DNA of 64,000 nt from Streptomyces clavuligerus (GTDB taxonomy: Bacteria > Actinomycetota > Actinomycetes > Streptomycetales > Streptomycetaceae). The notes below the pieces were generated by a model. It had not been told where the DNA came from. It worked only from the letters and a program-made list of their open reading frames with translations, and made no database searches. Positions 7,571 to 15,451 of the stretch are shown here, one piece after another. Position 1 is the first letter of the stretch, and each line of letters opens with the position of its first letter. Position numbers and translations under genes: made by a program. The DNA is taken from positions 3,720,001-3,784,000 of the forward strand of contig NZ_CP027858.1 of NCBI RefSeq assembly GCF_005519465.1, written 5' to 3'.

Positions 7571-8899
7571 TCAGGCTGCGGCGGGCACCGCTTGGAGACG
7601 CTCCCGGAACTCCCGGACGGTCGGAACGGCCCTATGCGGTTCGAGCTGCGCGGAGAACTCCTTCAGCCGTTCGAGCGCCCGCACCGAGCTGACCTTGTCC
7701 TCCAGAAGCGCGGCCCCGTAGTTCGCGGCGTCCAACGCTCCCTCCAGGTCACCACCAGCCAGCCGGGCCTCCGCCAGCCGACTGGAGCGAACGGCCTTGT
7801 CCCGGGGCGCGGCCCTCTCGACGGAGGTCTCCAGGGAACGCGTCGCCCGTTCCACCTGGCCCGCGCGGAGCAGCACCTTGCCCTCCGTCGACTTCACTTG
7901 GCCCTCGCCGAACCAGTCCGGGGCATCGCCCGCCGTCTGGCGCTCCCAGAGGGCAGCGGCACGGTTGAGGGCCGTGCCGGCCCTCTGGTGATCGCCGTCG
8001 CGGGACAGCGCCTCGGCCTTGTGCAGATAGAGGAAGCACTGAGCGGAGGGCGACAATGTGCGCGGAGCGTTGTCGATGCCGGTCGAGATCAGATCGACCC
8101 GCTCAGCCGTGCGCCCGGCCTCGGAGACGTGGACACCCATCTCGGCCAGGATGAAGGCCCCGAAGGCGTCGTCCCCGCCGGTACGGGCACTGCGCAGCGC
8201 CCCGACGTAGTACCGCTGCCCTGCGGACCGCAGCCCCGCGTCGTACGCCATCCAGCCGGTGAGGTGCGAGGCCCGGGCCGCCAGCGCGTACAGGCGGACA
8301 CGGATGTCGTCCGTGTACCGGCCGCCGCTGAGCAGGCCCGTGACCAGGGAGAGGTCACCTCGTGCCTGTTCCAGCAGCCGGGCGCCTCCCAGTTGGTCAT
8401 CAAGGGTACGGAGGGTGCTGACGCGCTGCTCGATCGTCGAGACCATCACGTCGGTGACGCGGTCGCCGTTGATCGCCGAGGCGAACGCGGAGGGTGCCTC
8501 GACCCAGCTCGCAGCGAGCCCTGTCAGCGTGGCGCCGGTGATGGTGAGAAAGCCCCGTCGGTCCAACCGTCCACTCCCCACAAGATCGGCCAGCGCCTCG
8601 ACGGTGCCAGCCTCAGTCCAGGGCGCGGTGAGCCCCGTCACCTCCCAGACCGGAAGCCACCGAGGCCACCCTTCCACCCGAGCCCGTTCGTACGGCACGG
8701 ACAGCAGATCGCTGAGTACCCGTTGAGCGTCCGCGTCCGGCTCCTGCTCCCACTTCCAGACCGTCGTGCGGTTCGTCGCCAGGGGAATGCCGAGGAGCTT
8801 CCCCCGCGCCTGCATGAGGCGCGCGAACTCGGCCTTCCCCCACCCGCGCGACTGGCGGACGAAGGTCAAGGGGTGGACAGCTAAGGACTCACCGTGCAC
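7571..8899 (-). CDS. XRE-type helix-turn-helix regulator with TPR-like C-terminus; TTA codon
   Basis: The protein has 442 aa. An N-terminal XRE-like segment (LTFVRQSRGWGKAEFARL through TVWKWEQEPDADA) is followed by a linker with RRGFLTITGATLTGLAAS, then about 250 helical residues with TPR-like spacing. This is a common Streptomyces regulator architecture; target and ligand are unknown. GTG 8899 is strongly indicated by AGGAG, 7 nt upstream. Codon 6 is TTA (8882-8884 on the plus strand), so translation should depend on the bldA tRNA. The start codon shares the hexamer GTGCAC with the integrase start on the opposite strand. Confidence 0.8.
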   Translation of the reverse strand: MHGESLAVHPLTFVRQSRGWGKAEFARLMQARGKLLGIPLATNRTTVWKWEQEPDADAQRVLSDLLSVPYERARVEGWPRWLPVWEVTGLTAPWTEAGTVEALADLVGSGRLDRRGFLTITGATLTGLAASWVEAPSAFASAINGDRVTDVMVSTIEQRVSTLRTLDDQLGGARLLEQARGDLSLVTGLLSGGRYTDDIRVRLYALAARASHLTGWMAYDAGLRSAGQRYYVGALRSARTGGDDAFGAFILAEMGVHVSEAGRTAERVDLISTGIDNAPRTLSPSAQCFLYLHKAEALSRDGDHQRAGTALNRAAALWERQTAGDAPDWFGEGQVKSTEGKVLLRAGQVERATRSLETSVERAAPRDKAVRSSRLAEARLAGGDLEGALDAANYGAALLEDKVSSVRALERLKEFSAQLEPHRAVPTVREFRERLQAVPAAA

Positions 8900-9958
8900 G
8901 TCATCACTCCTGCCGTATCCCAACAGGGCGGCCGTGGACTGCATTCCATTGGTCCAACTGGCTACACGGTCAAGGACGCGGTGACCGACTGGCTCGCGTA
9001 CGGACTCGCGGGCCGGGACCCGAGCACGGTGACGACGAATACGATCCTGTGCAACACCCATGTCATTCCGGCCCTGGGGTCCCGGAAACTCCGTGATCTC
9101 AGTGCGGACGATGTCGACCACTGGCTTGCGGCCAAGGCCAAGGTCCTCAGCACTCGCTCACTGGAAGCGATCCGCTCGTGCTTGAACCGCGCGGTCAAGC
9201 GAGCCATGGCCCGGGACAAGGTAAAGCGGAACGTCGTGGAACTGTGCTCGATCCCCGCCGGGCGCCTTGGTCGGCCGTCCAAGTCCTTGCCCCTCAAGCA
9301 GGCAGAAGCCGTGCTCACAGCGGCTGAGGATTCTGCCCTGTACGCGTACTTCGTGGTGTCGCTGCTCACCGGTGGACGCACGGAGGAAATGCGACCCCTG
9401 CGCTGGGACTACGTCGACCTCGAAGGGGACCCGGAAGCCGTTCCGGAGATTCCGCCGCACATCGCCGTCTGGAGATCGGTCCGCAGCACCGGGGATACCA
9501 AGATCCGGAAGTCCCGCCGGACCCTTGCTCTGCCCGGCCGCGCCATCGACGCCCTGAAGATTCAGCGGGAGCGCCAGGGCCGGCAGCGGGTCGCCGCCGG
9601 TGATCAGTGGCAGGAGAATGGACTCGTCTTCACCTCGGCTGTGGGCACGGAGCTGGACGCGGCGAACGTCCGGCGCGAGTTCCGCAAGGTCCTCGCGCGA
9701 GCCGCCCGGATGCCCGAAATCCAGATGCCTGAAACCGAGATCAAGCCGGACGACTGGACAACGCGGGAGACCCGGACGTCCTTCGTTTCGATCTTGTCGG
9801 ATCGCGGCATCCCGCTGGAGGAGATCTCCCGGCTCGTGGGCCACTCCAGCACGGCCGTCACGGAGGTGGTTTACCGGAAGCAGATCCGCCCGGTGATCCA
9901 GACCGGGGCCGTCGCCATGGACGGGATCTTCGGCACGCCACCGCCCCCGGAGCGGTAG
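8894..9958 (+). CDS. Tyrosine integrase, N-terminally shortened, altered box II
   Basis: The protein has 354 aa. The core-binding SAM-like domain is at about residues 24-110 and the catalytic domain at about 130-335. R162 (GGRTEEM), K206, R294, H317 (LVGHSST) and Y327 (VVYRK) fit the tyrosine recombinase active site. Related actinobacterial integrases carry about 60 extra N-terminal residues forming the arm-DNA-binding domain; here only about 23 precede the core-binding domain. Box II reads WTTRETRTSF where relatives have WTPRELRHSF, so three conserved positions are Thr, including the usual His after Arg II. GTG 8894 has AAGGA 6 nt upstream. The gene sits beside the intact tRNA-Pro and presumably catalysed the integration. 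It may now be impaired. Confidence 0.82.
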   Translation: MHVITPAVSQQGGRGLHSIGPTGYTVKDAVTDWLAYGLAGRDPSTVTTNTILCNTHVIPALGSRKLRDLSADDVDHWLAAKAKVLSTRSLEAIRSCLNRAVKRAMARDKVKRNVVELCSIPAGRLGRPSKSLPLKQAEAVLTAAEDSALYAYFVVSLLTGGRTEEMRPLRWDYVDLEGDPEAVPEIPPHIAVWRSVRSTGDTKIRKSRRTLALPGRAIDALKIQRERQGRQRVAAGDQWQENGLVFTSAVGTELDAANVRREFRKVLARAARMPEIQMPETEIKPDDWTTRETRTSFVSILSDRGIPLEEISRLVGHSSTAVTEVVYRKQIRPVIQTGAVAMDGIFGTPPPPER

Positions 9959-9977
9959 TCACGCAGTTAGTCACGCA
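9956..9977. repeat. 10-bp direct repeats next to att core
   Basis: TAGTCACGCA occurs at 9956-9965 and 9968-9977, 12 bp apart, between the integrase stop codon and the right att copy. The position suits integrase or excisionase arm sites. The pair is short and could be chance. Confidence 0.4.
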
Positions 9978-9983
9978 CAACGC

Positions 9984-10019
9984 CAGAGGCCACCTACAAG
10001 AATTTGTAGGTGGCCTCTG
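9984..10019. terminator. Hairpin between integrase and tRNA-Pro
   Basis: Perfect 16-bp arms (9984-9999 and 10004-10019) surround a 4-nt loop. It lies downstream of both the plus-strand integrase and the minus-strand tRNA, so it can end both transcripts. It replaces the tRNA terminator now stranded at 2506-2549. Confidence 0.75.
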
Positions 10020-10032
10020 ACCTGCTACTCAG

Positions 10033-10077
10033 CTGTCGGGGTGGCGGGATTTGAACCCACGACCTCTTCGTCCCGAA
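10033..10077 (-). repeat. att repeat, right copy
   Basis: These 45 bp are identical to 2558-2602 and lie within and just beyond the 3' half of the intact tRNA-Pro gene. The element enclosed by the two copies is about 7.5 kb. Confidence 0.9.
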
Positions 10078-10109
10078 CGAAGCGCGCTGCCAAGCTGCGC
10101 CACACCCCG
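10036..10109 (-). tRNA. tRNA-Pro (anticodon CGG)
   Basis: The gene is 74 nt with a CGGGGTG/CACCCCG acceptor stem, discriminator A and no encoded CCA. The anticodon stem is CTTCG/CGAAG and the 7-nt loop TTCGGGA gives anticodon CGG, which reads CCG. The T arm contains GGTTCAAATCC. It is the integration target of the adjacent element; pSAM2 of S. ambofaciens is known to use a tRNA-Pro gene. Confidence 0.95.
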
Positions 10110-10135
10110 ATGTCGCCACTGCCGTGGCGACATCG
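10108..10135. terminator. Hairpin between metallophosphoesterase and tRNA-Pro
   Basis: Eleven-bp perfect arms surround a 6-nt loop and overlap the first two tRNA bases. It could end the upstream metallophosphoesterase transcript or mark 5' processing of the tRNA. Confidence 0.5.
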
Positions 10136-10221
10136 ATTACTTTAGCCCACCGGCGCTCCCAGGCGAAATCCGCTTCGCCGCGGGGCCCGCTGCCGTTCGC
10201 CGTGGGCCCCGTCCCGGGGTG

Positions 10222-11148
10222 TCAGACGTGGGGGACCAGGGTCAGGAGGGTGGCCTCCGGGGGGCAGGCGAAGCGGACCGGGGTGTAGCGGTTGGTGCCG
10301 CAACCCGCGGAGACGTGGAGGTAGGAGGTGTTCTCCCCGGCGGTGTGGGTGGAGAGGCCCTTGACCCGGTCGGTGTCCAGGTCGCAGTTGGTGACCAGGG
10401 CGCCGTAGAAGGGGATGCAGAGCTGGCCGCCGTGGGTGTGGCCCGCCAGGATCAGGGGGTAGCCGTCGGCGGTGAAGGCGTCGAGGGTGCGCAGATAGGG
10501 GGCGTGGACCACGGCGAGGGAGAGATCGGCGTCCTTCTCGGGGCCGCCGGCCACCTCCTCGTAGCGGTCGCGCTTGATGTGCGGGTCGTCCAGACCGGTG
10601 AAGGCCAGCTCATGGCCGTCGATCTTGAGGCGGCCCCGGGTGTTGCTCAGACCGACCCACCCGGCGCTGTCGAAGGCGTCCCGCAGTTCCTCCCAGGGGT
10701 TGTGGATCACTCCGGTGGCGGGCGCGTTGCCGTTGAGACCGTGGCGGCCCTGGGCCTTTTCGAGGAGGTAGCGGGCAGGGTTGCGGGGCTTGGGCCCGTA
10801 GTAGTCGTTGGAGCCGAAGACATAGACGCCCGGGAACTCCAGCAGCGGACCGAGCGCGTCCAGGACCTCGGGGACGCCCTCCGGGTCGGAGAGGTTGTCG
10901 CCGGTGTTGACGACGAAGTCGGGACGGAGCCCCGCGAGCGACTGGAGCCAGGCGCGCTTCTTCCGCTGGCCGCTGACCATGTGGATGTCGGAGACCTGGA
11001 GGACCCGCAGCGGGCGCATGCCCTGGGGCAGTACCGGGACGGTCAGTCGCCGGAGCCGGAAGGAACGGGCCTCGAAGCCGGCGGCGTAGGCGAGACCGGC
11101 CGCGCCGACCGCCGTGATGGCCAGGGGTACTCCATAGCGTGCGCGCAT
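10222..11148 (-). CDS. Membrane-anchored metallophosphoesterase
   Basis: The protein has 308 aa. An N-terminal hydrophobic anchor (VPLAITAVGAAGLAYAAGF) is followed by a calcineurin-like phosphoesterase domain with the metal-binding series VSDIHM, VNTGDNLSD, GSNDYYG and AGHTHGGQL. These supply the D-x-H, G-D, N and H/H ligands of the dinuclear centre. It resembles the YkuE-type group, which acts near the membrane; the substrate is unknown. ATG 11148 agrees with remembered homologues that start MRARY; ATG 11157 is an alternative. The next gene (yqeY-like) is divergent and shares a regulatory gap that contains direct repeats. Confidence 0.85.
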   Translation of the reverse strand: MRARYGVPLAITAVGAAGLAYAAGFEARSFRLRRLTVPVLPQGMRPLRVLQVSDIHMVSGQRKKRAWLQSLAGLRPDFVVNTGDNLSDPEGVPEVLDALGPLLEFPGVYVFGSNDYYGPKPRNPARYLLEKAQGRHGLNGNAPATGVIHNPWEELRDAFDSAGWVGLSNTRGRLKIDGHELAFTGLDDPHIKRDRYEEVAGGPEKDADLSLAVVHAPYLRTLDAFTADGYPLILAGHTHGGQLCIPFYGALVTNCDLDTDRVKGLSTHTAGENTSYLHVSAGCGTNRYTPVRFACPPEATLLTLVPHV

Positions 11149-11216
11149 GTCGTCCATGGTCGCAGACCCCTTCGGCCGCCTCCCGCGCCGGGCAGGGTTT
11201 TTTGATCTTCGTACGG

Positions 11217-11266
11217 GAGATCCGTACACGAGGGTGGCGGAGAGGGTGAGAGATCCGTACACGAGG
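11217..11266. promoter_or_regulatory. 17-bp direct repeats in divergent promoter region
   Basis: An identical 17-bp sequence (GAGATCCGTACACGAGG) is at 11217-11233 and 11250-11266. The 33-bp start-to-start spacing is about three helical turns. They sit in the gap between the metallophosphoesterase and YqeY-like genes, where a regulator could bind cooperatively. No known regulator motif was recognised. Confidence 0.45.
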
Positions 11267-11341
11267 CGGGTGCGACGAAGGGAGCCCGCCCGGTGCTTAA
11301 TGCGCGGCGCGCGGCATTCGTCACCTGCCACACTTGTTCAC

Positions 11342-11806
11342 ATGACCACGCTCAAGTCCAAGCTGCACGACGACCTCACCACCGCCATCAAGGCGCGGGA
11401 CGAGCTGCGCTCCTCCACGATCCGGCTGACCCTCGCGGCCATCAGCAAGGAGGAGGTGTCGGGCAAGACCGCCCGTGAGCTCTCCGACGACGAGGTGCAG
11501 AAGGTGATCGCCCGGGAGGCGAAGAAGCGCCGGGAGGCCGCGGACGCCTTCGCCCAGGGCGGCCGGGCCGAGCAGGCCGAGCGCGAGCGGGCCGAGGGTG
11601 CGGTGCTCGACGGGTATCTGCCGCAGCAGCTCACCGACGACGAGCTGACGGGGATCGTGACCGAGGCCGTGGCGGAGGCCAGGGCCGCGGGTGCCGAGGG
11701 TCCGCGCGCCATGGGCGCCGTTATGAAGATCGTCAACCCGAAGGTGGCGGGCCGTGCCGAGGGCGGCCGGGTCGCCGCCGCGGTCAAGCGCCTGCTCGCG
11801 GGCTGA
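11342..11806 (+). CDS. GatB/YqeY domain protein
   Basis: The protein has 154 aa, entirely a YqeY domain: an N-terminal helical bundle from residue 1 (MTTLKSKLHDDLTTAIKARD) and the conserved tail AMGAVMKIVNPKVAGRAEGG. The domain also forms the tRNA-binding tail of GatB and of some glutaminyl-tRNA synthetases; the free-standing protein has no settled reaction. Its length is normal. It is divergent from the metallophosphoesterase and convergent with the PBP gene. Confidence 0.88.
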   Translation: MTTLKSKLHDDLTTAIKARDELRSSTIRLTLAAISKEEVSGKTARELSDDEVQKVIAREAKKRREAADAFAQGGRAEQAERERAEGAVLDGYLPQQLTDDELTGIVTEAVAEARAAGAEGPRAMGAVMKIVNPKVAGRAEGGRVAAAVKRLLAG

Positions 11807-11838
11807 CCCCGGGGCCGGATCGGCCCCGCCGCGCGTGC

Positions 11839-11874
11839 CGAGGGCCCGGCCCCCGAAAGGGGTCCGGGCCCTCG
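11839..11874. terminator. Bidirectional terminator between yqeY-like and PBP genes
   Basis: An 11-bp GC-rich stem is extended by a C4/G4 inner stem with a GAAA loop. It lies in the 92-bp gap between two convergent stop codons. Confidence 0.85.
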
Positions 11875-11898
11875 CTCATGGCGTGGTGCGGACGAGGA

Positions 11899-14211
11899 TC
11901 AGTCCCAGCCGCCGTTCAGGCCGCCCTCTCCGTCTCCGTCGCCCTCTCCCCAGCCGCCATCGGACCCGGAGCCGTCGCCGCCGGTGTCCCCGTCACTGCC
12001 CGCGATCCCGTTCTCGGGCACGGAGATCCCCGGGATCGGCTCCTGGTCGCCGGGCTTGCCGTCGCCGGTGCCCTGGCCGAAGCCGCCGTCGGACCCGCTG
12101 TCGGTGTCGCCGTCGTTCCCGTTGCCGCCGGGCCGCTGGGCCTTCCGGTCCGGGATGGAGACCTTGGTGAAGTCGGGCGCGTCCCTGCCGTCCAGGGCCC
12201 CGCTCATCGCGTCCCGCCAGATCGGTCCGGGAACCTCGCCGCCGTAGACCTTCGGGTACCAGTTGCCGCCGATGCTGATGTTGAACATCTCCACCTGCTG
12301 GGTGGGCGCGCCGACCCAGACCGCGCTGGAGAGGTTCGGGGTGTAGCCGACGAACCACGCGTTCTTCCGGCCGTCGGTCGTGCCCGTCTTGCCCGCGTTG
12401 GGACGGCTGCCCAGACCGGCGAGCGAGCCGGTACCGGCGTCCGAGACCACCCCGCTCAGCAGCGTGTTGACGGTGTCGGCGGTCCGCTCCGTCATCGCCC
12501 GCTCACAGCTGCTCTTCGGCACCCGCAGGTCCTTGCCGTCCGCCGTGCGGATGGAGGAGATGGCGGTCGGGGTGCAGTACACGCCCCGGTTGGCGAAGGT
12601 CGCGTACGCGTTCGCCATCGTCAGCGGGGACATACCGGTCGAACCGAGCGTCAGCGGTGAGGGTGCCGCCGGGATCTTGCCGCCGTTGCCCTGGACGACA
12701 CCCATCTTGTCGACCAGGTCGACCACCGGGCAGAGCCCTATGTCGTCGATCATCTCGACGAAGTAGGTGTTGACCGACAGCTCCATGGCCTCCTTGAGGT
12801 CGTACGGTCCGACCTCCGAGGTGTTCTCGTTCTCCAGGACGTCCTGCCGGTCGTTCGTCCAGATCTTGCCGTCGCACGCGGGGATCGAGGACGGGTACGG
12901 CATGGAGTACGGCGAGGGGTACACCTGCGACAGCGGCCTGCCCGCCTCGACGAAGGCCGCCGTGACGAACGGCTTGAAGGTCGAGCCGACGGGGAAGCCG
13001 TAGGCCGAGCCGCCGTCCTTCCGGTCGACCGAGTAGTTGATCTGCGTCTCGTTCTTCTGGAAGCCGTACGGGTGGGACTGCGCCATCGCCAGGATCTTGC
13101 CGGTCCCGGGCTCGACCATGGTCACCGCGGTGGCGACCTTGTCGGACTGGTAGATGTGGTCCTTGATCGACTCCTGGGCGGACGCCTGCGCCTGCGGGTC
13201 CAGGGTGGTCCTGATCGTCAGACCGCCCCGGTTCCAGATCTTGACCCGCTCCTCGCGGGTCTTGCCGAAGGCGGGGTTGTTCAGGAAGGACTTGTAGACG
13301 TAGTCACAGAAGAAGCCGGCGCCGTTGACGGCGGTGATACAGCCGTTCTTGGGCCTGCTGACCTTGAGCTTGACCTCGGCCGCCTTGGCCCGGTCGGCCT
13401 CGGCCCGGGTGATGTCGCCGACGTCGGCCATCCGCTGGAGGACGACGTTCCGGCGCTTCCGGGCCTCCTCCGAGTCATTGACCGGGTCGTAGCGGCTGGG
13501 GGACTGGACGAGGCCGGCGAGCAGGGCCGCCTCCTCCAGGGCGAGGTCCTTGGCGCGCTTGGAGAAGTAGCGCTTGGAGGCGGCCTCGACGCCGTAGGCC
13601 TGCTGGCCGAAGAAGGTGATGTTGAGGTAGTTCTCCAGGATCTTCTTCTTGCCCAGCTCCTCCTCGACCTGGATCGCGTACTTCAGCTCCTGGATCTTGC
13701 GGCCGAGGGTCTGCTGGGTGGCCTCGGCGAACTTGGCGGGGTCGTCGCCCGCCTCCTCGACGAAGACGTTCTTCACATACTGCTGGGTCAGCGTGGACGC
13801 GCCCTCGGCGACGCCGCCGCTGGTCGCGTTCTTGTTGAGCGCGCGCAGCACACCCTTGAGGTCGATCGCGCCGTGCTCGTAGAAGCGTGAGTCCTCGATC
13901 GCGACGATCGCCTTCTGCATATACGGCGAGATGTCCTGGAGCGGGACCACCGTGCGGTCCCGCGAGTAGACCGAGGCGATCTGTTCGCCGTCGGCGTCCA
14001 GTATCGTCGTGCGCTGGCTGAGCGGGGGCCGCTTGAGGTTGGCGGGGATCTCGTCGAACCCCTTGACCGTCCCCTTGGCGGCGAGCCCCAGCACCCCGGC
14101 GGCGGGCATGGCGATGCCCGCCAGCACCGCTCCCGCGAGCACACTGACACCGAGGAATTTGGCGGCTTGTTGGGTCCCGGTCAGCCCACCACCGGAGCGC
14201 TTCTTCGACAT
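11899..14211 (-). CDS. Bifunctional class A penicillin-binding protein
   Basis: The protein has 770 aa. A short cytoplasmic start is followed by a transmembrane segment (about residues 17-50). A GT51 glycosyltransferase domain (about 60-260) contains AIEDSRFYEHGAID with the catalytic Glu, and GASTLTQQYVKN. The transpeptidase domain (about 340-650) has SxxK as GSTFKPF near 408, SxN as SVNTYF near 480 and KTG as AGKTGTTDG near 607. The C-terminal 100 residues are Gly/Asp/Ser-rich and acidic, a disordered extracytoplasmic tail. It polymerises and cross-links peptidoglycan. Its position beside wblA matches the S. coelicolor arrangement. ATG 14211 gives the usual MSKKRS start. Confidence 0.93.
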   Translation of the reverse strand: MSKKRSGGGLTGTQQAAKFLGVSVLAGAVLAGIAMPAAGVLGLAAKGTVKGFDEIPANLKRPPLSQRTTILDADGEQIASVYSRDRTVVPLQDISPYMQKAIVAIEDSRFYEHGAIDLKGVLRALNKNATSGGVAEGASTLTQQYVKNVFVEEAGDDPAKFAEATQQTLGRKIQELKYAIQVEEELGKKKILENYLNITFFGQQAYGVEAASKRYFSKRAKDLALEEAALLAGLVQSPSRYDPVNDSEEARKRRNVVLQRMADVGDITRAEADRAKAAEVKLKVSRPKNGCITAVNGAGFFCDYVYKSFLNNPAFGKTREERVKIWNRGGLTIRTTLDPQAQASAQESIKDHIYQSDKVATAVTMVEPGTGKILAMAQSHPYGFQKNETQINYSVDRKDGGSAYGFPVGSTFKPFVTAAFVEAGRPLSQVYPSPYSMPYPSSIPACDGKIWTNDRQDVLENENTSEVGPYDLKEAMELSVNTYFVEMIDDIGLCPVVDLVDKMGVVQGNGGKIPAAPSPLTLGSTGMSPLTMANAYATFANRGVYCTPTAISSIRTADGKDLRVPKSSCERAMTERTADTVNTLLSGVVSDAGTGSLAGLGSRPNAGKTGTTDGRKNAWFVGYTPNLSSAVWVGAPTQQVEMFNISIGGNWYPKVYGGEVPGPIWRDAMSGALDGRDAPDFTKVSIPDRKAQRPGGNGNDGDTDSGSDGGFGQGTGDGKPGDQEPIPGISVPENGIAGSDGDTGGDGSGSDGGWGEGDGDGEGGLNGGWD

Positions 14212-14716
14212 GTATGGAAGCCTACGTTCTCGTTCGCCGGACACAGGGATAGGCCGTGGCCTAAGCTGTTCTCAACTGTCACATCAGTGCGGTTTTGTAT
14301 CAGGGTATTCCTGGAATCCGTACCAGGTCACAGGGTGTCTGTAGCAATTTCGTAGCAAGTCTCCTGGGGTGGCCTGATCTCGCTCCCGTGTGCCGCATAG
14401 TCACTACGGCAGGAGTGACCAGGGAAGTGGAATCCACCAGTCCGTGTCCGAGTTCCCAATAAATCTCCGCTATGTTCCGTCCGCCTGACGTCTTCGGTGG
14501 GGTGGTATGTGCGGTTATGGGTGCCCTGCCCTCTATGTCTTCTGATCACTCCCCTGGGTGATCTGAAGCGCACGCATAGTCCGTTCGGGCCATTCAAGAT
14601 TGGGCCCGAAGGGGGTGTTGCGCTGTGTCCGCCTTCCGTAACGTCCTCAACTGGCAGCGGTGAATATGCCGCTGCCGCCGTGGGGGAGCCTCGATTCGGG
14701 AGAGGACGGCGCCGGG
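14212..14716. promoter_or_regulatory. wblA: Long intergenic region upstream of PBP and wblA
   Basis: This 505-bp gap feeds two divergent genes and is less GC-rich than the flanks. Two sequences match the AdpA consensus TGGCSNGWWY: 14370-14379 (plus) and 14583-14592 (minus). A GATCAC/GTGATC inverted repeat is at 14544-14563. wblA is known to be under developmental control, but these matches are degenerate and unproven. Confidence 0.4.
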
Positions 14717-15061
14717 ATGGGCTGGGTAACCGACTGGAGTGCGCAGGCAGCCTGCCGCACTACCGATCCGGATGAACTGTTCGTACAAGGGGCAGCGCAG
14801 AACAGGGCCAAGGCGGTGTGTACCGGATGTCCGGTGCGGACCGAATGCCTGGCCGACGCCCTCGACAACCGAGTGGAGTTCGGTGTCTGGGGTGGAATGA
14901 CCGAAAGGGAGCGACGCGCCCTTCTGCGCAGGCGCCCTACGGTCACCTCGTGGCGCCGGTTGCTGGAGACGGCCCGCACGGAGTACGAACGCGGCGTGGG
15001 CATTCTGCCCGTCGGGCTCGATGACGACGAGACCTATGAAACCTATGCGGCGGTGGGATGA
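14717..15061 (+). CDS. wblA: WhiB-family iron-sulfur regulator WblA
   Basis: The protein has 114 aa from ATG 14717. C13, C35, C38 and C44 (ACRTTD, AVCTGCPVRTEC) would hold a [4Fe-4S] cluster. The G-V-W-G-G turn and a basic helix (RERRALLRRRP) form the C-terminal DNA/sigma-contact part. The sequence from MGWVTDWSAQAACRTT onward is nearly what I remember for S. coelicolor WblA, which represses antibiotic production and is needed for spore maturation. An upstream ATG at 14660 would add 19 residues; neither start has a strong ribosome site, and 14717 fits the known length. Confidence 0.92.
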   Translation: MGWVTDWSAQAACRTTDPDELFVQGAAQNRAKAVCTGCPVRTECLADALDNRVEFGVWGGMTERERRALLRRRPTVTSWRRLLETARTEYERGVGILPVGLDDDETYETYAAVG

Positions 15062-15451
15062 CCATCCGGATGGTCCACACCGGAGCCGTCCGCCGAGTGG
15101 TCGGTGCGCCATCCGCGGTCGGTCCGTCGAGCCATCCGACGGTCGTTGATCCAGAAATCCGTTGATCCGCCGATTCGGCGGTACATGACGAATCATCGGG
15201 TTCCGCCGATTCAACAGTTTCGACCGGCTTTATCGGCTCATCGGTCCGCTTCATCGGCTTCGTCGACTCAGCCGTCCACGCCGCCACCCTGCACGGTCCG
15301 CGTCATATACGGACCATCTGTATCTGGCGCATCCGCGTCACTGCCCTGTCTGTGTCATGGGTTCCGTTGTGTCAGCCGCTCTCGTGGCGTGTCGTGGCGT
15401 GTCATGACGTGTGGTGCCCGCACCACCTGGGCCCGCCCCTGTCCGGGTGCG
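15062..15451. other. Intergenic region between convergent wblA and ArsA-like genes
   Basis: This 390-bp gap holds many short self-complementary motifs, for example a 7-bp-arm palindrome at 15167-15181, and repeated CCG/ATCGG words. No gene was recognised. It probably carries the two terminators. Confidence 0.5.

Noticed and set aside
14544..14563. GATCAC...GTGATC inverted repeat as a defined operator upstream of wblA
   Set aside because: Six-bp arms are too short to stand alone; mentioned only within the intergenic entry.
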